Notes: generated by a model not told the origin, from the sequence alone. 64,000 nucleotides of DNA from Lentisphaeria bacterium (GCA_017456805.1 JAFTIQ010000074.1:6540-70539); one strand, 5' to 3'; positions 8,630 through 17,669 are shown, numbered from the stretch's first letter. Numbers and translations are program-made.

Positions 8630-11155
8630 TTATTTTTCAGGTTGAATGGTGTAAACGATCTTGATTTCATCTCCTGCCTTGAACGCTTTTCCAAGCGTGA
8701 TCAGCAGAGGTGCAACCGTCTGACCGTAATTCAAATATCTGGGGCCGATTTCACAGAAATATGCCTTGTCAAATTTGACAACGATCTTCTTTCCGAACCG
8801 GACAGCGGTTGCCATTCCCGGATTGGTGGTCCATGCACCATTCACAAGGAATTCCACAGTATGGCCTTTTTTATCAGCCAGGAACGGAATCTGTTCCGCA
8901 AAACGCTTGAAGGTGATATCCTTATCGAATTTCACCGTAACAGTCTGACGGATTCCATCGTCAAGACATTCCGTATAACGGGAGAAGGAAACGCCGTCTG
9001 CCTGGAACATACCGCCGCGGGCAAGGATCTTGCTTCCGCCGCGAAGAACCCGGGCATTGTAGTTCCAATAATCAGGATAGGCAAGTCTTCCATCCGGCAG
9101 ATCCCCGCGCAGCATGTGGAAGGTATTGCCGCTCCAGTTCATACCGGTAATGAAGGCACCGTAACCTTCAAACCACAGAATTGCGGTTCCCTGAAGCTGG
9201 GTCCACTTGTAGGTGGGCAGCTTGGGATTATCAACCGTCTTGAACCGCTGATTCTTCGTCCAGTCACTTGCAGTTCCTTTCAGATACTGGAACATATAGT
9301 AGTTATTCTTCCGGACCGCAATAAACTCGTTATTGAAATTCCGGACGAAATTTCCGCCTTTTTCATAGGGGAGTTTCGGATTCTGAATAGGTTCGGTACG
9401 GTAACGGATGTAATTGTAGAACGGTCCGAAGGATGCCATGGAATAGTGGATCGCATGGTGGTTTGCATGTTTTCTCGGAGCGAGATTTTCCACAAAACCG
9501 GTGGGGCTTTCCACTTCACGGCCCGCAGCAAAAACTGCCGCACTTTCAATCTCATGATGAAGCAGAGTCCAGCCTGCACTGTACTGCGCAACGTTCCAGC
9601 CGCCCGCCGTACGATGGGAGAAGCTGCTGGATCCAATAAGACGTCCATCCGGTTCGCGGACAACTGAGTGAGACATAAAATCATGAACCTTGCGGCAGCC
9701 TTCCAATGCTTCCTTATTTCCGCTCATCCGGTAATAAAGAGCCTGCAAACTCTGACCGAGTCCCTGATAAGTGCCATCCGCACCGTAGGCTTCCTGCTGA
9801 TATCCGGTCGCCATAAACGGATTCAATTCCGGATCGTTCAGCTGATGAATATAATCTTCTGCCAATCTCTTGTACCCTTCATTGCCGTCCGTCTCATAAA
9901 GAGCATAGTAGCAATAGGGGAAATGACTGGACTGGTTTTCACAGGAAACACGGAACATGCTGAACCGGTCTGCAACACGTTTGACCGCATCATACCACAA
10001 TGCCCGCAAGTTGGCATCTTTGATACTCTTCGCAGATTCATAGTAATCTTTAACATGTGTAATGTAGGTCAATGCATCGCTTCCGCAGTAATCAGAATGG
10101 GAATCATCCTGTGTATCGCTTTCCTTCATCGTCAGGAAATAAGGAAGTGCAGCAATCAGAATCCGCTGATCCAGTTTTCCCGTATAGGGGTTGTAAGGAG
10201 CTTTCATGCTGTTGATCAATCCCATTGCAGCAACAGACGGGACTTTCCCGAAATTCGGCTTGGAAGGATCAAGAACCTGGATTTCCAACTGGTAATTGAT
10301 GTAAGTAAAGACCCCCCAGCCGCCGATGAGACCGCTCTTGTGCGGAACTGCAGCAAATTCTTTCTTCAATGTCCGGAAATCAACAATATCCACTTTCAAA
10401 TCTTCCGGCTTCAGAGTCTTTATCCAATCGTGGATCCGAACCTGATACTTATGAGCATAAATCGTGCCGTCAGAGGCCTTTTCGATACTTCCGTTGATTC
10501 TCCGGGCTGTCGCTGCATCTTCACAGAGAATCACAGGCATTCCGCCCAGACCAAAGGAGTAATAGGGAATCGTTTTCGGAGCTTTCGTGCTGAATTTCAA
10601 AACCTGTCCGACATAGGGAACAACATTCAGTTCCCCCTTGCGTTTGGTTTCATTGCAGACAACATTTCCTTTTTCATCCGTCAGTTTCAGAGGAACTCCA
10701 ATAAAATACCAGTCAAGCTTTTTCGCTCCTTCCGGAACCAGGAAATATGCTTCGTTGAACTGATTTACATCAGCGAAGTTCCACCGGCAGCGGGAAGCAG
10801 CAACACCATACTTTTTCACAGGAGCAGAAACCGGATCCACTGTAAAATCCAATCCGCTGACACGCATCTGATAGATCCCCGCAGGTGCATTTTTGCCGAA
10901 ATCGTGCGAAACAACTTTATCTCCGTTGAATTTCACATAATCCCAGAAAACTTCATGTTCTTCCGCATCCAGGATCTTGACAACTGCCGCACCGTTTTTC
11001 GGGGAATTCAGCTTTGCTCCAAGCTTCAGAGGGCCCCCGTCATGAACAAAGTAAAACGCCAGAGCCTGTGCCTGATAAGGACCTTTCAATGCCCCCTCGG
11101 CACACAGCACAGACACCGCAAAAAGAAGTGTCAGAAAATATTTCATCAATCTCAT
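8630..11155 (-). CDS. Large secreted protein, unknown family, related in layout to the downstream lipoprotein
   Basis: This 841-residue protein starts with a signal peptide (MRLMKYFLTLLFAVSVLCAEG). A beta region is followed by a helical middle with DTQDDSHSDYCGSDALTYI, ENQSSHFPYCYYALYE and ATGYQQEAYGADGTYQGLG. The C-terminal beta region carries QGTAILWFEGYGAFITGMNW. The helical barrel plus sandwich is the arrangement of PL8, PL21 and heparinase-type lyases, and the Asn/His/Tyr-rich middle would suit that, but the family is not certain. GAGGTG precedes the ATG by four bases. The downstream lipoprotein gene starts 13 bases after its stop. Secretion is well supported; catalysis is inferred. Confidence 0.7.
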   Translation of the reverse strand: MRLMKYFLTLLFAVSVLCAEGALKGPYQAQALAFYFVHDGGPLKLGAKLNSPKNGAAVVKILDAEEHEVFWDYVKFNGDKVVSHDFGKNAPAGIYQMRVSGLDFTVDPVSAPVKKYGVAASRCRWNFADVNQFNEAYFLVPEGAKKLDWYFIGVPLKLTDEKGNVVCNETKRKGELNVVPYVGQVLKFSTKAPKTIPYYSFGLGGMPVILCEDAATARRINGSIEKASDGTIYAHKYQVRIHDWIKTLKPEDLKVDIVDFRTLKKEFAAVPHKSGLIGGWGVFTYINYQLEIQVLDPSKPNFGKVPSVAAMGLINSMKAPYNPYTGKLDQRILIAALPYFLTMKESDTQDDSHSDYCGSDALTYITHVKDYYESAKSIKDANLRALWYDAVKRVADRFSMFRVSCENQSSHFPYCYYALYETDGNEGYKRLAEDYIHQLNDPELNPFMATGYQQEAYGADGTYQGLGQSLQALYYRMSGNKEALEGCRKVHDFMSHSVVREPDGRLIGSSSFSHRTAGGWNVAQYSAGWTLLHHEIESAAVFAAGREVESPTGFVENLAPRKHANHHAIHYSMASFGPFYNYIRYRTEPIQNPKLPYEKGGNFVRNFNNEFIAVRKNNYYMFQYLKGTASDWTKNQRFKTVDNPKLPTYKWTQLQGTAILWFEGYGAFITGMNWSGNTFHMLRGDLPDGRLAYPDYWNYNARVLRGGSKILARGGMFQADGVSFSRYTECLDDGIRQTVTVKFDKDITFKRFAEQIPFLADKKGHTVEFLVNGAWTTNPGMATAVRFGKKIVVKFDKAYFCEIGPRYLNYGQTVAPLLITLGKAFKAGDEIKIVYTIQPEK

Positions 11156-11167
11156 ATATCACCTCAA

Positions 11168-11968
11168 TTATTCGGTCACAAAGGTGGACGGAGCATAGAT
11201 ATACTCAGTCTTATCTCCACGAATCACTTCAATTGCAAAAATCACGTTGGAAAGTTTCAGCTTTTCGCCGGGCTTGAATCCGCTGAAATTATCATATTTC
11301 ACTTTCAAAGTCCAAACTTTTCCGCTGTCATCAGAGGTCATTTCATAAGATTTTTTGCCGTTAAGCTGAATCTGAGGCATGGTATATGCTTTGTGGAATT
11401 TAACATCAACTGCATCCGCTTCCTGCTGAAGTTTCACAGTTACAACCAGTTCCCCGCCCTTCTTCAGAACCGCAGGAGTCATATCAACTGCAACTTCAGG
11501 AACTTTCACCATCGCCATCTTTTCAATGACAATCTTCTGTCCATAGTAGTCTATCCGCAGAAACAGATCCCGCTTGGCTGTCATAGTGTGTTTGACAACA
11601 TACGTTCCCACAGGAACCTTTGTCACAACTCCAAACATCTGATGTCCGCCGGGAAAAGAAGCGGAAAAGGCATTGTAACCTTTCGGTTTCCGTTCATTGG
11701 ATTTGACTTTTACAATGAAATAGGGATAATCCGGAGAAACAGGAACATAACGTCCCAGATCTTTGGCTCCGCCGAATGACATATATTTTGCATCAGTAAA
11801 AGGTGTGATCTCAGTTTTGAGGACCCGCCAGTTTTTGTTATCTTTTCCATAAACGGTATTCCCGCCTTCTTCCACCCACAATGTGTTGGGATCGGGATTC
11901 CGTTTGAACTCTGCATAAAGCCCGGAAGCCAATGCACCGACAGTCAGAATAAGCAATGCTTTTTTCAT
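11168..11968 (-). CDS. Secreted protein of unknown function
   Basis: This 266-residue protein has a clear signal peptide (MKKALLILTVGALASGLYAE) and a mature part rich in beta strands and lysine, with no family motif that I recognise. The pattern of short strands (PYFIVKVKSNERK, GTYVVKHTMTAKRDLFLRID, LVVTVKLQQEADAVDVKFHK) suggests one or two beta-sandwich domains, as in carbohydrate-binding modules or periplasmic adaptor proteins. It lies between the pseudopilin cluster (24-base gap) and the large secreted protein (12-base gap), all within one operon. Confidence 0.65.
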   Translation of the reverse strand: MKKALLILTVGALASGLYAEFKRNPDPNTLWVEEGGNTVYGKDNKNWRVLKTEITPFTDAKYMSFGGAKDLGRYVPVSPDYPYFIVKVKSNERKPKGYNAFSASFPGGHQMFGVVTKVPVGTYVVKHTMTAKRDLFLRIDYYGQKIVIEKMAMVKVPEVAVDMTPAVLKKGGELVVTVKLQQEADAVDVKFHKAYTMPQIQLNGKKSYEMTSDDSGKVWTLKVKYDNFSGFKPGEKLKLSNVIFAIEVIRGDKTEYIYAPSTFVTE

Positions 11969-11992
11969 ATTTTATTTCTCCTTATGTTGATT

Positions 11993-12730
11993 TTATTTTC
12001 CCGAACCGAAAATGACAGATCCCCAATGCCCATCATTAGAGCGGATACGCATTTCGTTGAGCGTAAGATTTTCTACATGCCCATCCACGAACACCATATT
12101 GGAACTGTTGCCATGTCTGTTACGGGAAATTTGCCGCCCTTCATACCGGCAAGAGAAAATACCATACTGATTAGCAGGCGTCAAGTCTGTTTCTGTAAAA
12201 TAAAAGCCCTTGCCATTGTATAAATAGTTACTGTCAATCGCCCATGCTTTGGATGACACGCTGCGAATATCTTTTACCTTATTAAAAGTCGTCCCTGCAC
12301 TTCCTCCCATATAGTTGAGAAGACCGTATTGGGTATACCCATAACATGTAACCGGAGTTGTGTTTGCCGGACATTTTAAAATACCATTCCGGTATCCGGC
12401 TTCAAGATTTTCGGAATATTCGCCGGATGCCGGGGTATCAATTTTCTGATTGATTCCGATATAAGTACGGAGAATCACTGTCCAGACGATCTTGTTATCG
12501 GACGTTCCACCGAAACCACGGTAGGTGTTTAATTCAGGCAGCAGCCAATCATCATGCTCACTGCTGTACATAATCAGCCCCTGTCCGATCTGTTTCAAGT
12601 TGCCCTGACAGCTGGCAATATGCCCTTTCTGTCTGGCGCTCTGCAATGCCGGGAGAAGCATCCCGGCAAGAATTGCGATAATCGCAATCACAACCAGCAA
12701 CTCAATCAGTGTAAATTGTTTTTGTTTCAT
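11993..12730 (-). CDS. H-X9-DG pseudopilin (pp1)
   Basis: This 245-residue protein has a class III signal of only five residues (MKQKQ) before [18 protein letters not shown], the hydrophobic helix of type IV pilin-like proteins with Glu5. The globular part begins [17 protein letters not shown] and ends with [16 protein letters not shown], an exact H-X9-DG motif. The residue before the cleavage phenylalanine is Gln, not the usual Gly. It is the last of four tandem pseudopilin genes and the closest to the secreted proteins. AAGGAA lies ten bases before the ATG. It is expected in the cytoplasmic membrane or a secretion pseudopilus; its partner is unknown. Confidence 0.9.
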   Translation of the reverse strand: MKQKQFTLIELLVVIAIIAILAGMLLPALQSARQKGHIASCQGNLKQIGQGLIMYSSEHDDWLLPELNTYRGFGGTSDNKIVWTVILRTYIGINQKIDTPASGEYSENLEAGYRNGILKCPANTTPVTCYGYTQYGLLNYMGGSAGTTFNKVKDIRSVSSKAWAIDSNYLYNGKGFYFTETDLTPANQYGIFSCRYEGRQISRNRHGNSSNMVFVDGHVENLTLNEMRIRSNDGHWGSVIFGSGK

Positions 12731-12893
12731 GTTTGTTTCTTTCCTTCTGTTGTTTTTTATATTTCTGATTGATCTTCCCCCCGGAAATCACTCATTTACT
12801 CTGTTCCGGTATTCAAAAACCGGAAATGCGGAGACCGATTTCTTTCAAACGATCTCCGTAATATCTCTTTTCAACCCGTATTCCCCAAATATA
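12731..12893 (-). other. Structured gap between pseudopilin genes pp2 and pp1
   Basis: This 163-base gap is the longest inside the 16-kb operon. Two hairpins can form: TTCCGGT with ACCGGAA (12804-12825, seven-base stem, eight-base loop) and CGGAGA with TCTCCG (12829-12858, six-base stem, 18-base loop). There is no T-run, so it is not a terminator. It may set message stability or processing between genes for the cluster. Confidence 0.4.
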
Positions 12894-13688
12894 TCAGGGC
12901 GTTCTGTACGGCACATATCCCCGGACACCGCCCGCTCCGATCAGAACGTTGGGCCAGTATCCATTTTCAGAACGGTAAAGCATCTCTTTCAACGTAAGGA
13001 ATTCCACATGACCATCTACAAAAACCATATTGGTTCCCGCATGAAGGTTCCGGCGGATGTTACCTCCGTTACTTTCAACGTAAAAGAGCCCGGGACTGTT
13101 TGCTGTGGAAGTATCTCCTTTTTCGTTATCAAAGGCAAATGCCTGATTTCCAGAAGAAGGATAGGTGCTGTCTACCAACCAGGCTTTTCTTGTGACCTGA
13201 ACGATATCTTTGAGTTTCCAGACTTCGTTTGCGCTTTTTCCCATATAGGAAGGCATTCCATACTGAACATATCCCAGAGCACCAACCTGAACAGTGGTAC
13301 CGGGGCATTTGAAAACGCCTGTCCGTTCTGCATCCTTAAACACACTGTTCCCGGAATAATAACCGACGCTTTTGGGGAAAGATCTCATTCCAACGTAGGT
13401 TGTAATAAACCAGGAATAGGGATCGTATACGTCAGTGTCGGGAGCCATTCCGCGTTCCTTACTGGTGGACGGAACCAGATAATCATCATTGTCCAAGCTG
13501 TAATTCAGCAAGGCCTGCCCCAACTGTTTCAAATTTCCCTGACAGCTGGAGGAATGACCTTTTCTCCGGGCATTCTGCAACGCGGGCAGCAACATTCCGG
13601 CAAGAATCGCGATGATTGCAATGACGACGAGCAATTCGATCAAAGTAAAACGGCAAATCTTATTTCTTTTTTCAAAGAACTTCAACAT
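12894..13688 (-). CDS. Pseudopilin with H-X8-DG variant motif (pp2)
   Basis: This 264-residue protein has a 13-residue basic leader ending NKICR before [38 protein letters not shown] follows, as in its neighbours. The C-terminal processing-associated motif is [14 protein letters not shown], one residue shorter than H-X9-DG. The residue before the cleavage point is Arg. GGAAGG precedes the start by about eight bases. The helix is identical at protein level to the other pseudopilins but uses different synonymous codons, so the identity is kept by protein selection and is not a recent copy. A 163-base structured gap separates it from pp1 downstream. Confidence 0.9.
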   Translation of the reverse strand: MLKFFEKRNKICRFTLIELLVVIAIIAILAGMLLPALQNARRKGHSSSCQGNLKQLGQALLNYSLDNDDYLVPSTSKERGMAPDTDVYDPYSWFITTYVGMRSFPKSVGYYSGNSVFKDAERTGVFKCPGTTVQVGALGYVQYGMPSYMGKSANEVWKLKDIVQVTRKAWLVDSTYPSSGNQAFAFDNEKGDTSTANSPGLFYVESNGGNIRRNLHAGTNMVFVDGHVEFLTLKEMLYRSENGYWPNVLIGAGGVRGYVPYRTP

Positions 13689-13739
13689 TTTTCAGTTTCC
13701 TTCCTTAAACTTGCTCTGTTTTTTATCTTCTTGCTCGAA

Positions 13740-14543
13740 TTACAGCGCTTCATTCTTGTAGGTGCGGACACCGCCGTCGCCAAACAGGAAATTGGTATCA
13801 CCGTGACTGAGACGTTTATAGGTATATTCCATCTCTTTGGCTGTCTTCAGCTCAACATGACCATCCACAAAAACCATATTGGAGGCATTACCATGAAGAT
13901 TTCTGCGGATGTGCAATCCGTTTCTTGCAACGGTATACATTCCGCCGGTACTGGCAGTAGACTTATCCCAGGGAACACTCTCACCAAAGCTGGAAGCATT
14001 TCCGGAATATGCAGAATCAATCAGCCATGCTTTTTTGGTGGGCACAAGCACTTCCTGCATCTTATTGATAGGCTCGCCATATCCTTTATCACCGCCCATC
14101 TTGGAGGTCATGCCATACTGAGAATAACCGAACGCCGTCACAGGAACTGTTGTTCCGGGACATTTCAGGATTCCATTCTGACATTCCTTAGCGATTCCGA
14201 CATTGTAGGCTCCACCGTCCGGTTGAGCTGAATATACTTTATTCGCCCGGACACCTGTATATTCCTGAATGTAATAGCCCCAGACGTTGAAAGTACCGCT
14301 GCCACCGAAATTTCTGAATTTTGTCGTCACAGGAACCAGCCACTCTTCATTATCCAAACTGTACTGAGAAAGCGCACTGCCCAACTGTTTCAAGTTACCC
14401 TGACAGCTTGCGATGTGCCCTTTTCTCCGGGCATTCTGCAATGCGGGCAGAAGCATCCCGGCAAGAATCGCGATGATTGCAATGACGACAAGCAATTCGA
14501 TCAAAGTAAAACGGAATGATCTATGATATTTTCCGGTATTCAT
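13740..14543 (-). CDS. H-X9-DG pseudopilin (pp3)
   Basis: This 267-residue protein has an 11-residue leader, [11 protein letters not shown], before [18 protein letters not shown]. The C-terminal motif is [17 protein letters not shown], an exact H-X9-DG. It is closest in layout to pp4: both contain a WGYY(I/L)QEYTGV segment and an SYSQYGM-like turn. ATG 14543 is chosen because it follows GAGGAGG by eight bases and lies just past the upstream stop. A start at 14585 would put 14 acidic residues before the leader and overlap pp4. It lacks the palindromic leader element of pp4. The role is probably secretion or surface display linked to the sugar operon. Confidence 0.9.
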   Translation of the reverse strand: MNTGKYHRSFRFTLIELLVVIAIIAILAGMLLPALQNARRKGHIASCQGNLKQLGSALSQYSLDNEEWLVPVTTKFRNFGGSGTFNVWGYYIQEYTGVRANKVYSAQPDGGAYNVGIAKECQNGILKCPGTTVPVTAFGYSQYGMTSKMGGDKGYGEPINKMQEVLVPTKKAWLIDSAYSGNASSFGESVPWDKSTASTGGMYTVARNGLHIRRNLHGNASNMVFVDGHVELKTAKEMEYTYKRLSHGDTNFLFGDGGVRTYKNEAL

Positions 14544-14556
14544 AAGTCCTGCCTCC

Positions 14557-15426
14557 TCATTTTTCGTCTTTATATCCTCTGACACCGCCGGCGCCGAACA
14601 GAATATTCGTACCTGGGTAATTTAATCTTTTAATCATAAATTCCATTTCAATAGAACGTTTCAACTCAACGTGACCATCCACGAACACCATATTAGCAGC
14701 GTTTCCATGGGTGGCTCTGCGGACATTTGCTCCTGTTGAGCCTATAGTATACATCCCTTGAACGGTTGCATTTGACGCATCATGAACAGGTTCAGCATCG
14801 AATCCTGATGCAAGCGGCCTTACCCCCGGGATAGAAGCACTTATCTCATATACCGAATCCGCCAACCAAGCCTTTTTCCCGGTTTGAATGACTTCATTGA
14901 TTTTTTGAGCTGCCTTGCCATAACCGGTAGCACCGCCCAGTGCGGTTGGCATGCCATACTGACTGTAGCCGAATGAAATAACCGGAACGCTTGTGGAAGG
15001 ACATTTCAAAATGCCATATTGAGAACCTTCTGCGACTCGTACATTATAAACACTTCCAGTCGGATTCGCGGGATACGTCTTATCAGATTTCACCCCTGTA
15101 TATTCCTGAAGGTAATATCCCCAGGAATTAAAGGCTGCACTCGTACCGCCCATATTGAAACGGAATGACTGCACTGCAAGAAGATGGTCTTCGTTATCAA
15201 GGGTGTATTGAGTCAAAGCACTGCCCAATTGTTTGAGATTCCCCTGACAGCTTGCGATTTGCCCTTTTTGCCTGGCGGATTTTAATGCCGGCAGAAGCAT
15301 CCCGGCAAGGATCGCAATGATTGCAATTACTACTAACAGTTCAATTAAAGTAAAGCACCTGTGCTTTACCCGCCTGCAGGCGGACGCGGCATTCCCGGCT
15401 TCCGCTTGAGCTCTGTCAATCTTCAT
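14557..15426 (-). CDS. H-X9-DG pseudopilin with palindromic leader element (pp4)
   Basis: This 289-residue protein is the first pseudopilin after the regulator, 15 bases downstream of its stop, with GAGGAG before the ATG. The leader is 24 residues, twice the length in pp1 to pp3. The extra part, ACRRVKHRC, is encoded by two adjacent palindromes (15350-15383). [18 protein letters not shown] follows, then [17 protein letters not shown], and [17 protein letters not shown] as the exact H-X9-DG motif. The residue before the cleavage phenylalanine is Cys. If a prepilin peptidase acts here, the palindrome-encoded peptide would be removed with the leader. Confidence 0.9.
   Translation of the reverse strand: MKIDRAQAEAGNAASACRRVKHRCFTLIELLVVIAIIAILAGMLLPALKSARQKGQIASCQGNLKQLGSALTQYTLDNEDHLLAVQSFRFNMGGTSAAFNSWGYYLQEYTGVKSDKTYPANPTGSVYNVRVAEGSQYGILKCPSTSVPVISFGYSQYGMPTALGGATGYGKAAQKINEVIQTGKKAWLADSVYEISASIPGVRPLASGFDAEPVHDASNATVQGMYTIGSTGANVRRATHGNAANMVFVDGHVELKRSIEMEFMIKRLNYPGTNILFGAGGVRGYKDEK
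15350..15383. repeat. Twin palindrome inside pseudopilin leader (element 1)
   Basis: Two abutting inverted repeats lie inside the pp4 coding sequence. Palindrome A, CCGCCTGCAGGCGG (15370-15383), is a perfect 14-base palindrome. Palindrome B (15350-15369) has nine-base arms GTAAAGCAC and GTGCTTTAC around a two-base centre. In the gene's direction A comes first, then B, and B ends inside the codons for Phe-Thr of FTLIELL. Both can form hairpins in mRNA about 44-77 bases from the start codon, or cruciforms in DNA. Elements of the same layout lie in two other pseudopilin genes of the window. Confidence 0.85.
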
Positions 15427-15441
15427 AAAAAACTCCTCTCT

Positions 15442-16524
15442 CTATATTTTGTTATTTTGTTGCTCAACATTATATTCTTTAATATCAGCATGATAGATCT
15501 TCTTCAGGACAGGGTAAGAAGAATCCTCTGTTTTTCTGACAAGATACTGGACAGCATCTTTCATCATCTGCGCCAAAGGCATCCGCAGACAAAGAAGCGG
15601 ATAATCGTAGAAATCCAGCAGATAACCGATATCATCGAAGCAAAACACCCGGGGAGCAGATTCCGGCTTGATCCCCATGGCTTGAAACGCACGGAGCAAG
15701 GGGAGTCCGAAACTCCCGTTTTCCAAATAAACCGTGTCCGGAATTCCATGTTCGGCAAACCAGTTCACGAAATTATCTGCATAGGTCCGGATCGTCTCTC
15801 CGGAAGGCTGGGCACAGCAGACGATATCATCCGCAGCAAAGCAACGGAGGACCCCGTGTTCCCGGATACTCATAGCGCGATTGATCTCAGAGGTTTTGAC
15901 ATAACAGAGTTTCTGACAGCCAAGTTTTTTTAAATATTCCGCCCCGCGCTGAGCTTCAAGAAGATAATCACAGGATACATAGCCGATTTTAGGGTTTTCA
16001 TAAAAACGGTTCACCACCACCGGCAGGATCCCAAGTTCCGGCAGTCGCGCAAGGAACGGATTTTCCTGCATCACATTGAAGCTTCCCGTCTGCGCACAAA
16101 TCAAGCCGTCACAGAACCCTTTCCGGATGGAACTCAGATTGGAGGTATTGAAAAAGACCTGCCGGGCAGAGAACTCTTTGCAGCCTTCGCTGATCCCGTT
16201 GAAAATAATCTGATGATACCAGGGAACGGTCAGGATGTTCAAATCAGAGGCAATGGTATAAAGTCTGGAAACAGCCATCTCTTCCCGGAACTGGGGAGAA
16301 TCAACAGCAACCCGGACGAACCACCCCTTTCCTGCCTGGCGTCCCACCAGATTTTCCTGTTCCAGAGAAAGCAGACCTGTTCTGACGGAGCTCCGGCAGA
16401 TGGAATATTTCAGTGCAAGCTGATGTTCGGAAGGCAGAACCGCTCCGGGAGCAAGCTTGCCGGAACGGATCTGTTCCAGCAATTCCTCACACATCTTTCC
16501 ATAAGATAATCTGCGCGCCGCCAT
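15442..16524 (-). CDS. GntR-type repressor with LacI-like sugar-binding domain
   Basis: This 360-residue protein has an N-terminal GntR winged helix, residues about 1-75: MCEELLEQIRSGKLAPGAVL, PSEHQLALKYSICRSSVRTG and an AGKGWFV wing. A periplasmic-binding-protein-like sensor follows, with NGISEGC, GYVSCDYLLEAQRGAEYL and APRVFCFDDIGY. This is the AraR-type architecture: a sugar effector usually releases DNA. It heads the 16-kb minus-strand operon, with pp4 15 bases downstream. A consensus promoter and a dyad just downstream of the -10 indicate autoregulation. The effector sugar is unknown. The ATG follows GGAAAGAG. Confidence 0.88.
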   Translation of the reverse strand: MAARRLSYGKMCEELLEQIRSGKLAPGAVLPSEHQLALKYSICRSSVRTGLLSLEQENLVGRQAGKGWFVRVAVDSPQFREEMAVSRLYTIASDLNILTVPWYHQIIFNGISEGCKEFSARQVFFNTSNLSSIRKGFCDGLICAQTGSFNVMQENPFLARLPELGILPVVVNRFYENPKIGYVSCDYLLEAQRGAEYLKKLGCQKLCYVKTSEINRAMSIREHGVLRCFAADDIVCCAQPSGETIRTYADNFVNWFAEHGIPDTVYLENGSFGLPLLRAFQAMGIKPESAPRVFCFDDIGYLLDFYDYPLLCLRMPLAQMMKDAVQYLVRKTEDSSYPVLKKIYHADIKEYNVEQQNNKI

Positions 16525-16538
16525 TTTTCTCTTTCCAG

Positions 16539-16558
16539 GTTAAACATGTATATTTAAC
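16539..16558. promoter_or_regulatory. Putative operator of the GntR/LacI-type repressor
   Basis: GTTAAACATGTATATTTAAC is an imperfect dyad with six-base arms GTTAAA and TTTAAC and partial symmetry in the centre. It lies just downstream of the -10 box of the regulator's own promoter and before its start codon, the usual place for an autorepression operator. The first 13 bases after the G (TTAAACATGTATA) recur upstream of the 2-hydroxyacid dehydrogenase gene at 17709-17721. Confidence 0.6.
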
Positions 16559-16579
16559 ATGCTGTACGTACTCTTTGCA

Positions 16580-16608
16580 ATTATATACCATAAATCCGAT
16601 TTTGTCAA
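16580..16608 (-). promoter_or_regulatory. Promoter of the 16-kb sugar operon
   Basis: On the minus strand TTGACA (16603-16608) and TATAAT (16580-16585) are both perfect consensus hexamers with 17 bases between them. The predicted start lies about 50 bases before the regulator's ATG, next to the dyad at 16539-16558. It is the strongest promoter match in the window, as expected for a tightly repressed operon. Confidence 0.8.
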
Positions 16609-16694
16609 GAGATGACAGGGGGATTTTTCTCAAAAAATAGCGTCTTTTTGAAAAGTACCTGTCATTTTTCTCTTTCCGGACCGGAGCGATACTT

Positions 16695-17669
16695 TTATTT
16701 GGAAGTCAGAAGCATTTTCGGTTTTACTTCATGAACCGCTTCTTCTCCATTGATAAACCGCTGGAATTCCTCGATCATATAATCGCTCATCCGGTACAAC
16801 TCATCTTTAAGAGAGCCGGCAATATGAGGAGAAAGTCTGATGTTCGGCATATTGTAAAGCTTGGAACCATCCACCGGCGGCTCAGGATAGGTCACATCCA
16901 GAAGAGCGGTGAGATCGGGGCGTTTTTCAAAAACAGCGATCAAATCATCTTCATTGACCTGTCTGCCCCGTCCGGTATTGATAAACACAGCACCCGGTTT
17001 CATGGAAGCGAACATTTTCGCATTGAAAACGCCCACATTGTCATCCCGGTCCGGAAAATGGTTGCTGATCACCTGAGAAGTGGCAAAGGCCTCTTCCAGA
17101 GAAATGGTTCTGCGTTCCGGATGAGAGGGAACAACAATCACTTCCACGTTGAAATTCTTCAGAAGTTTCTGCAAATGAGTGGAAATCTCTCCCGCACCGA
17201 GCAGAGCAACCCTTGCTCCGTACATCCCGCATGTAACCTCATTCTGTCCATTCATGAACTGGGCATGAGTTTTCAGATTTGCGGAAATATTGAAATAGTT
17301 CTTCAATCCGAGAATGATCTGAGCAAGCGCATATTCTGCAACGGGGATCGCATTGGCGCGCCATGCACTGAACAGTTTCACATTATGTTTGAACAGCGGC
17401 TGACAGAAGGAATCGGTTGCTCCGGCAGCGTAGAAAACAGCCTTCAAATTCGGCATTTTTGCCATCTGTTCCTCTGTAAAACAGGGCATCCCCCAGGTGG
17501 AAAAGATCACTTCGACATCAGAAAGGGCTCCCTTTGAAACATCATCTGCGGAAAAAATCCCCTCTTTCATCTGACAAAGTTCCCCGAGCCGTGCAGTATT
17601 CCGGTCCCCATAAACACGCCCGATTGTACCAGCCCCCTGATTGACAAACGCTCCAATCATTTTTTTCAT
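16695..17669 (-). CDS. NAD-dependent 2-hydroxyacid dehydrogenase
   Basis: This 324-residue protein fits the D-2-hydroxyacid dehydrogenase family. The Rossmann loop is VALLGAGEIS, with the third usual Gly missing. The catalytic Arg is in NTGRGRQVNEDDL, the Glu in YPEPPVDG and the His in SPHIAGSL. It probably oxidises or reduces a 2-hydroxyacid derived from sugar catabolism; the substrate is unknown. AAGGAGG precedes the ATG by seven bases. It has its own promoter, and a copy of part of the repressor operator lies between the promoter and the gene, so it may belong to the same regulon as the 16-kb operon although transcribed separately. Confidence 0.85.
   Translation of the reverse strand: MKKMIGAFVNQGAGTIGRVYGDRNTARLGELCQMKEGIFSADDVSKGALSDVEVIFSTWGMPCFTEEQMAKMPNLKAVFYAAGATDSFCQPLFKHNVKLFSAWRANAIPVAEYALAQIILGLKNYFNISANLKTHAQFMNGQNEVTCGMYGARVALLGAGEISTHLQKLLKNFNVEVIVVPSHPERRTISLEEAFATSQVISNHFPDRDDNVGVFNAKMFASMKPGAVFINTGRGRQVNEDDLIAVFEKRPDLTALLDVTYPEPPVDGSKLYNMPNIRLSPHIAGSLKDELYRMSDYMIEEFQRFINGEEAVHEVKPKMLLTSK

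Noticed and set aside
9668..11779. 703-codon open frame on the plus strand antisense to the secreted-protein genes
   Set aside because: It spans two well-supported minus-strand genes and the gap between them. Its residue composition (rich in Arg, Ile and Phe) and lack of any motif mark it as a shadow.
15350..15383. Twin palindrome read as a transcription terminator
   Set aside because: It lies inside a coding sequence before the conserved helix, has no T-run, and the gene continues for over 260 codons.
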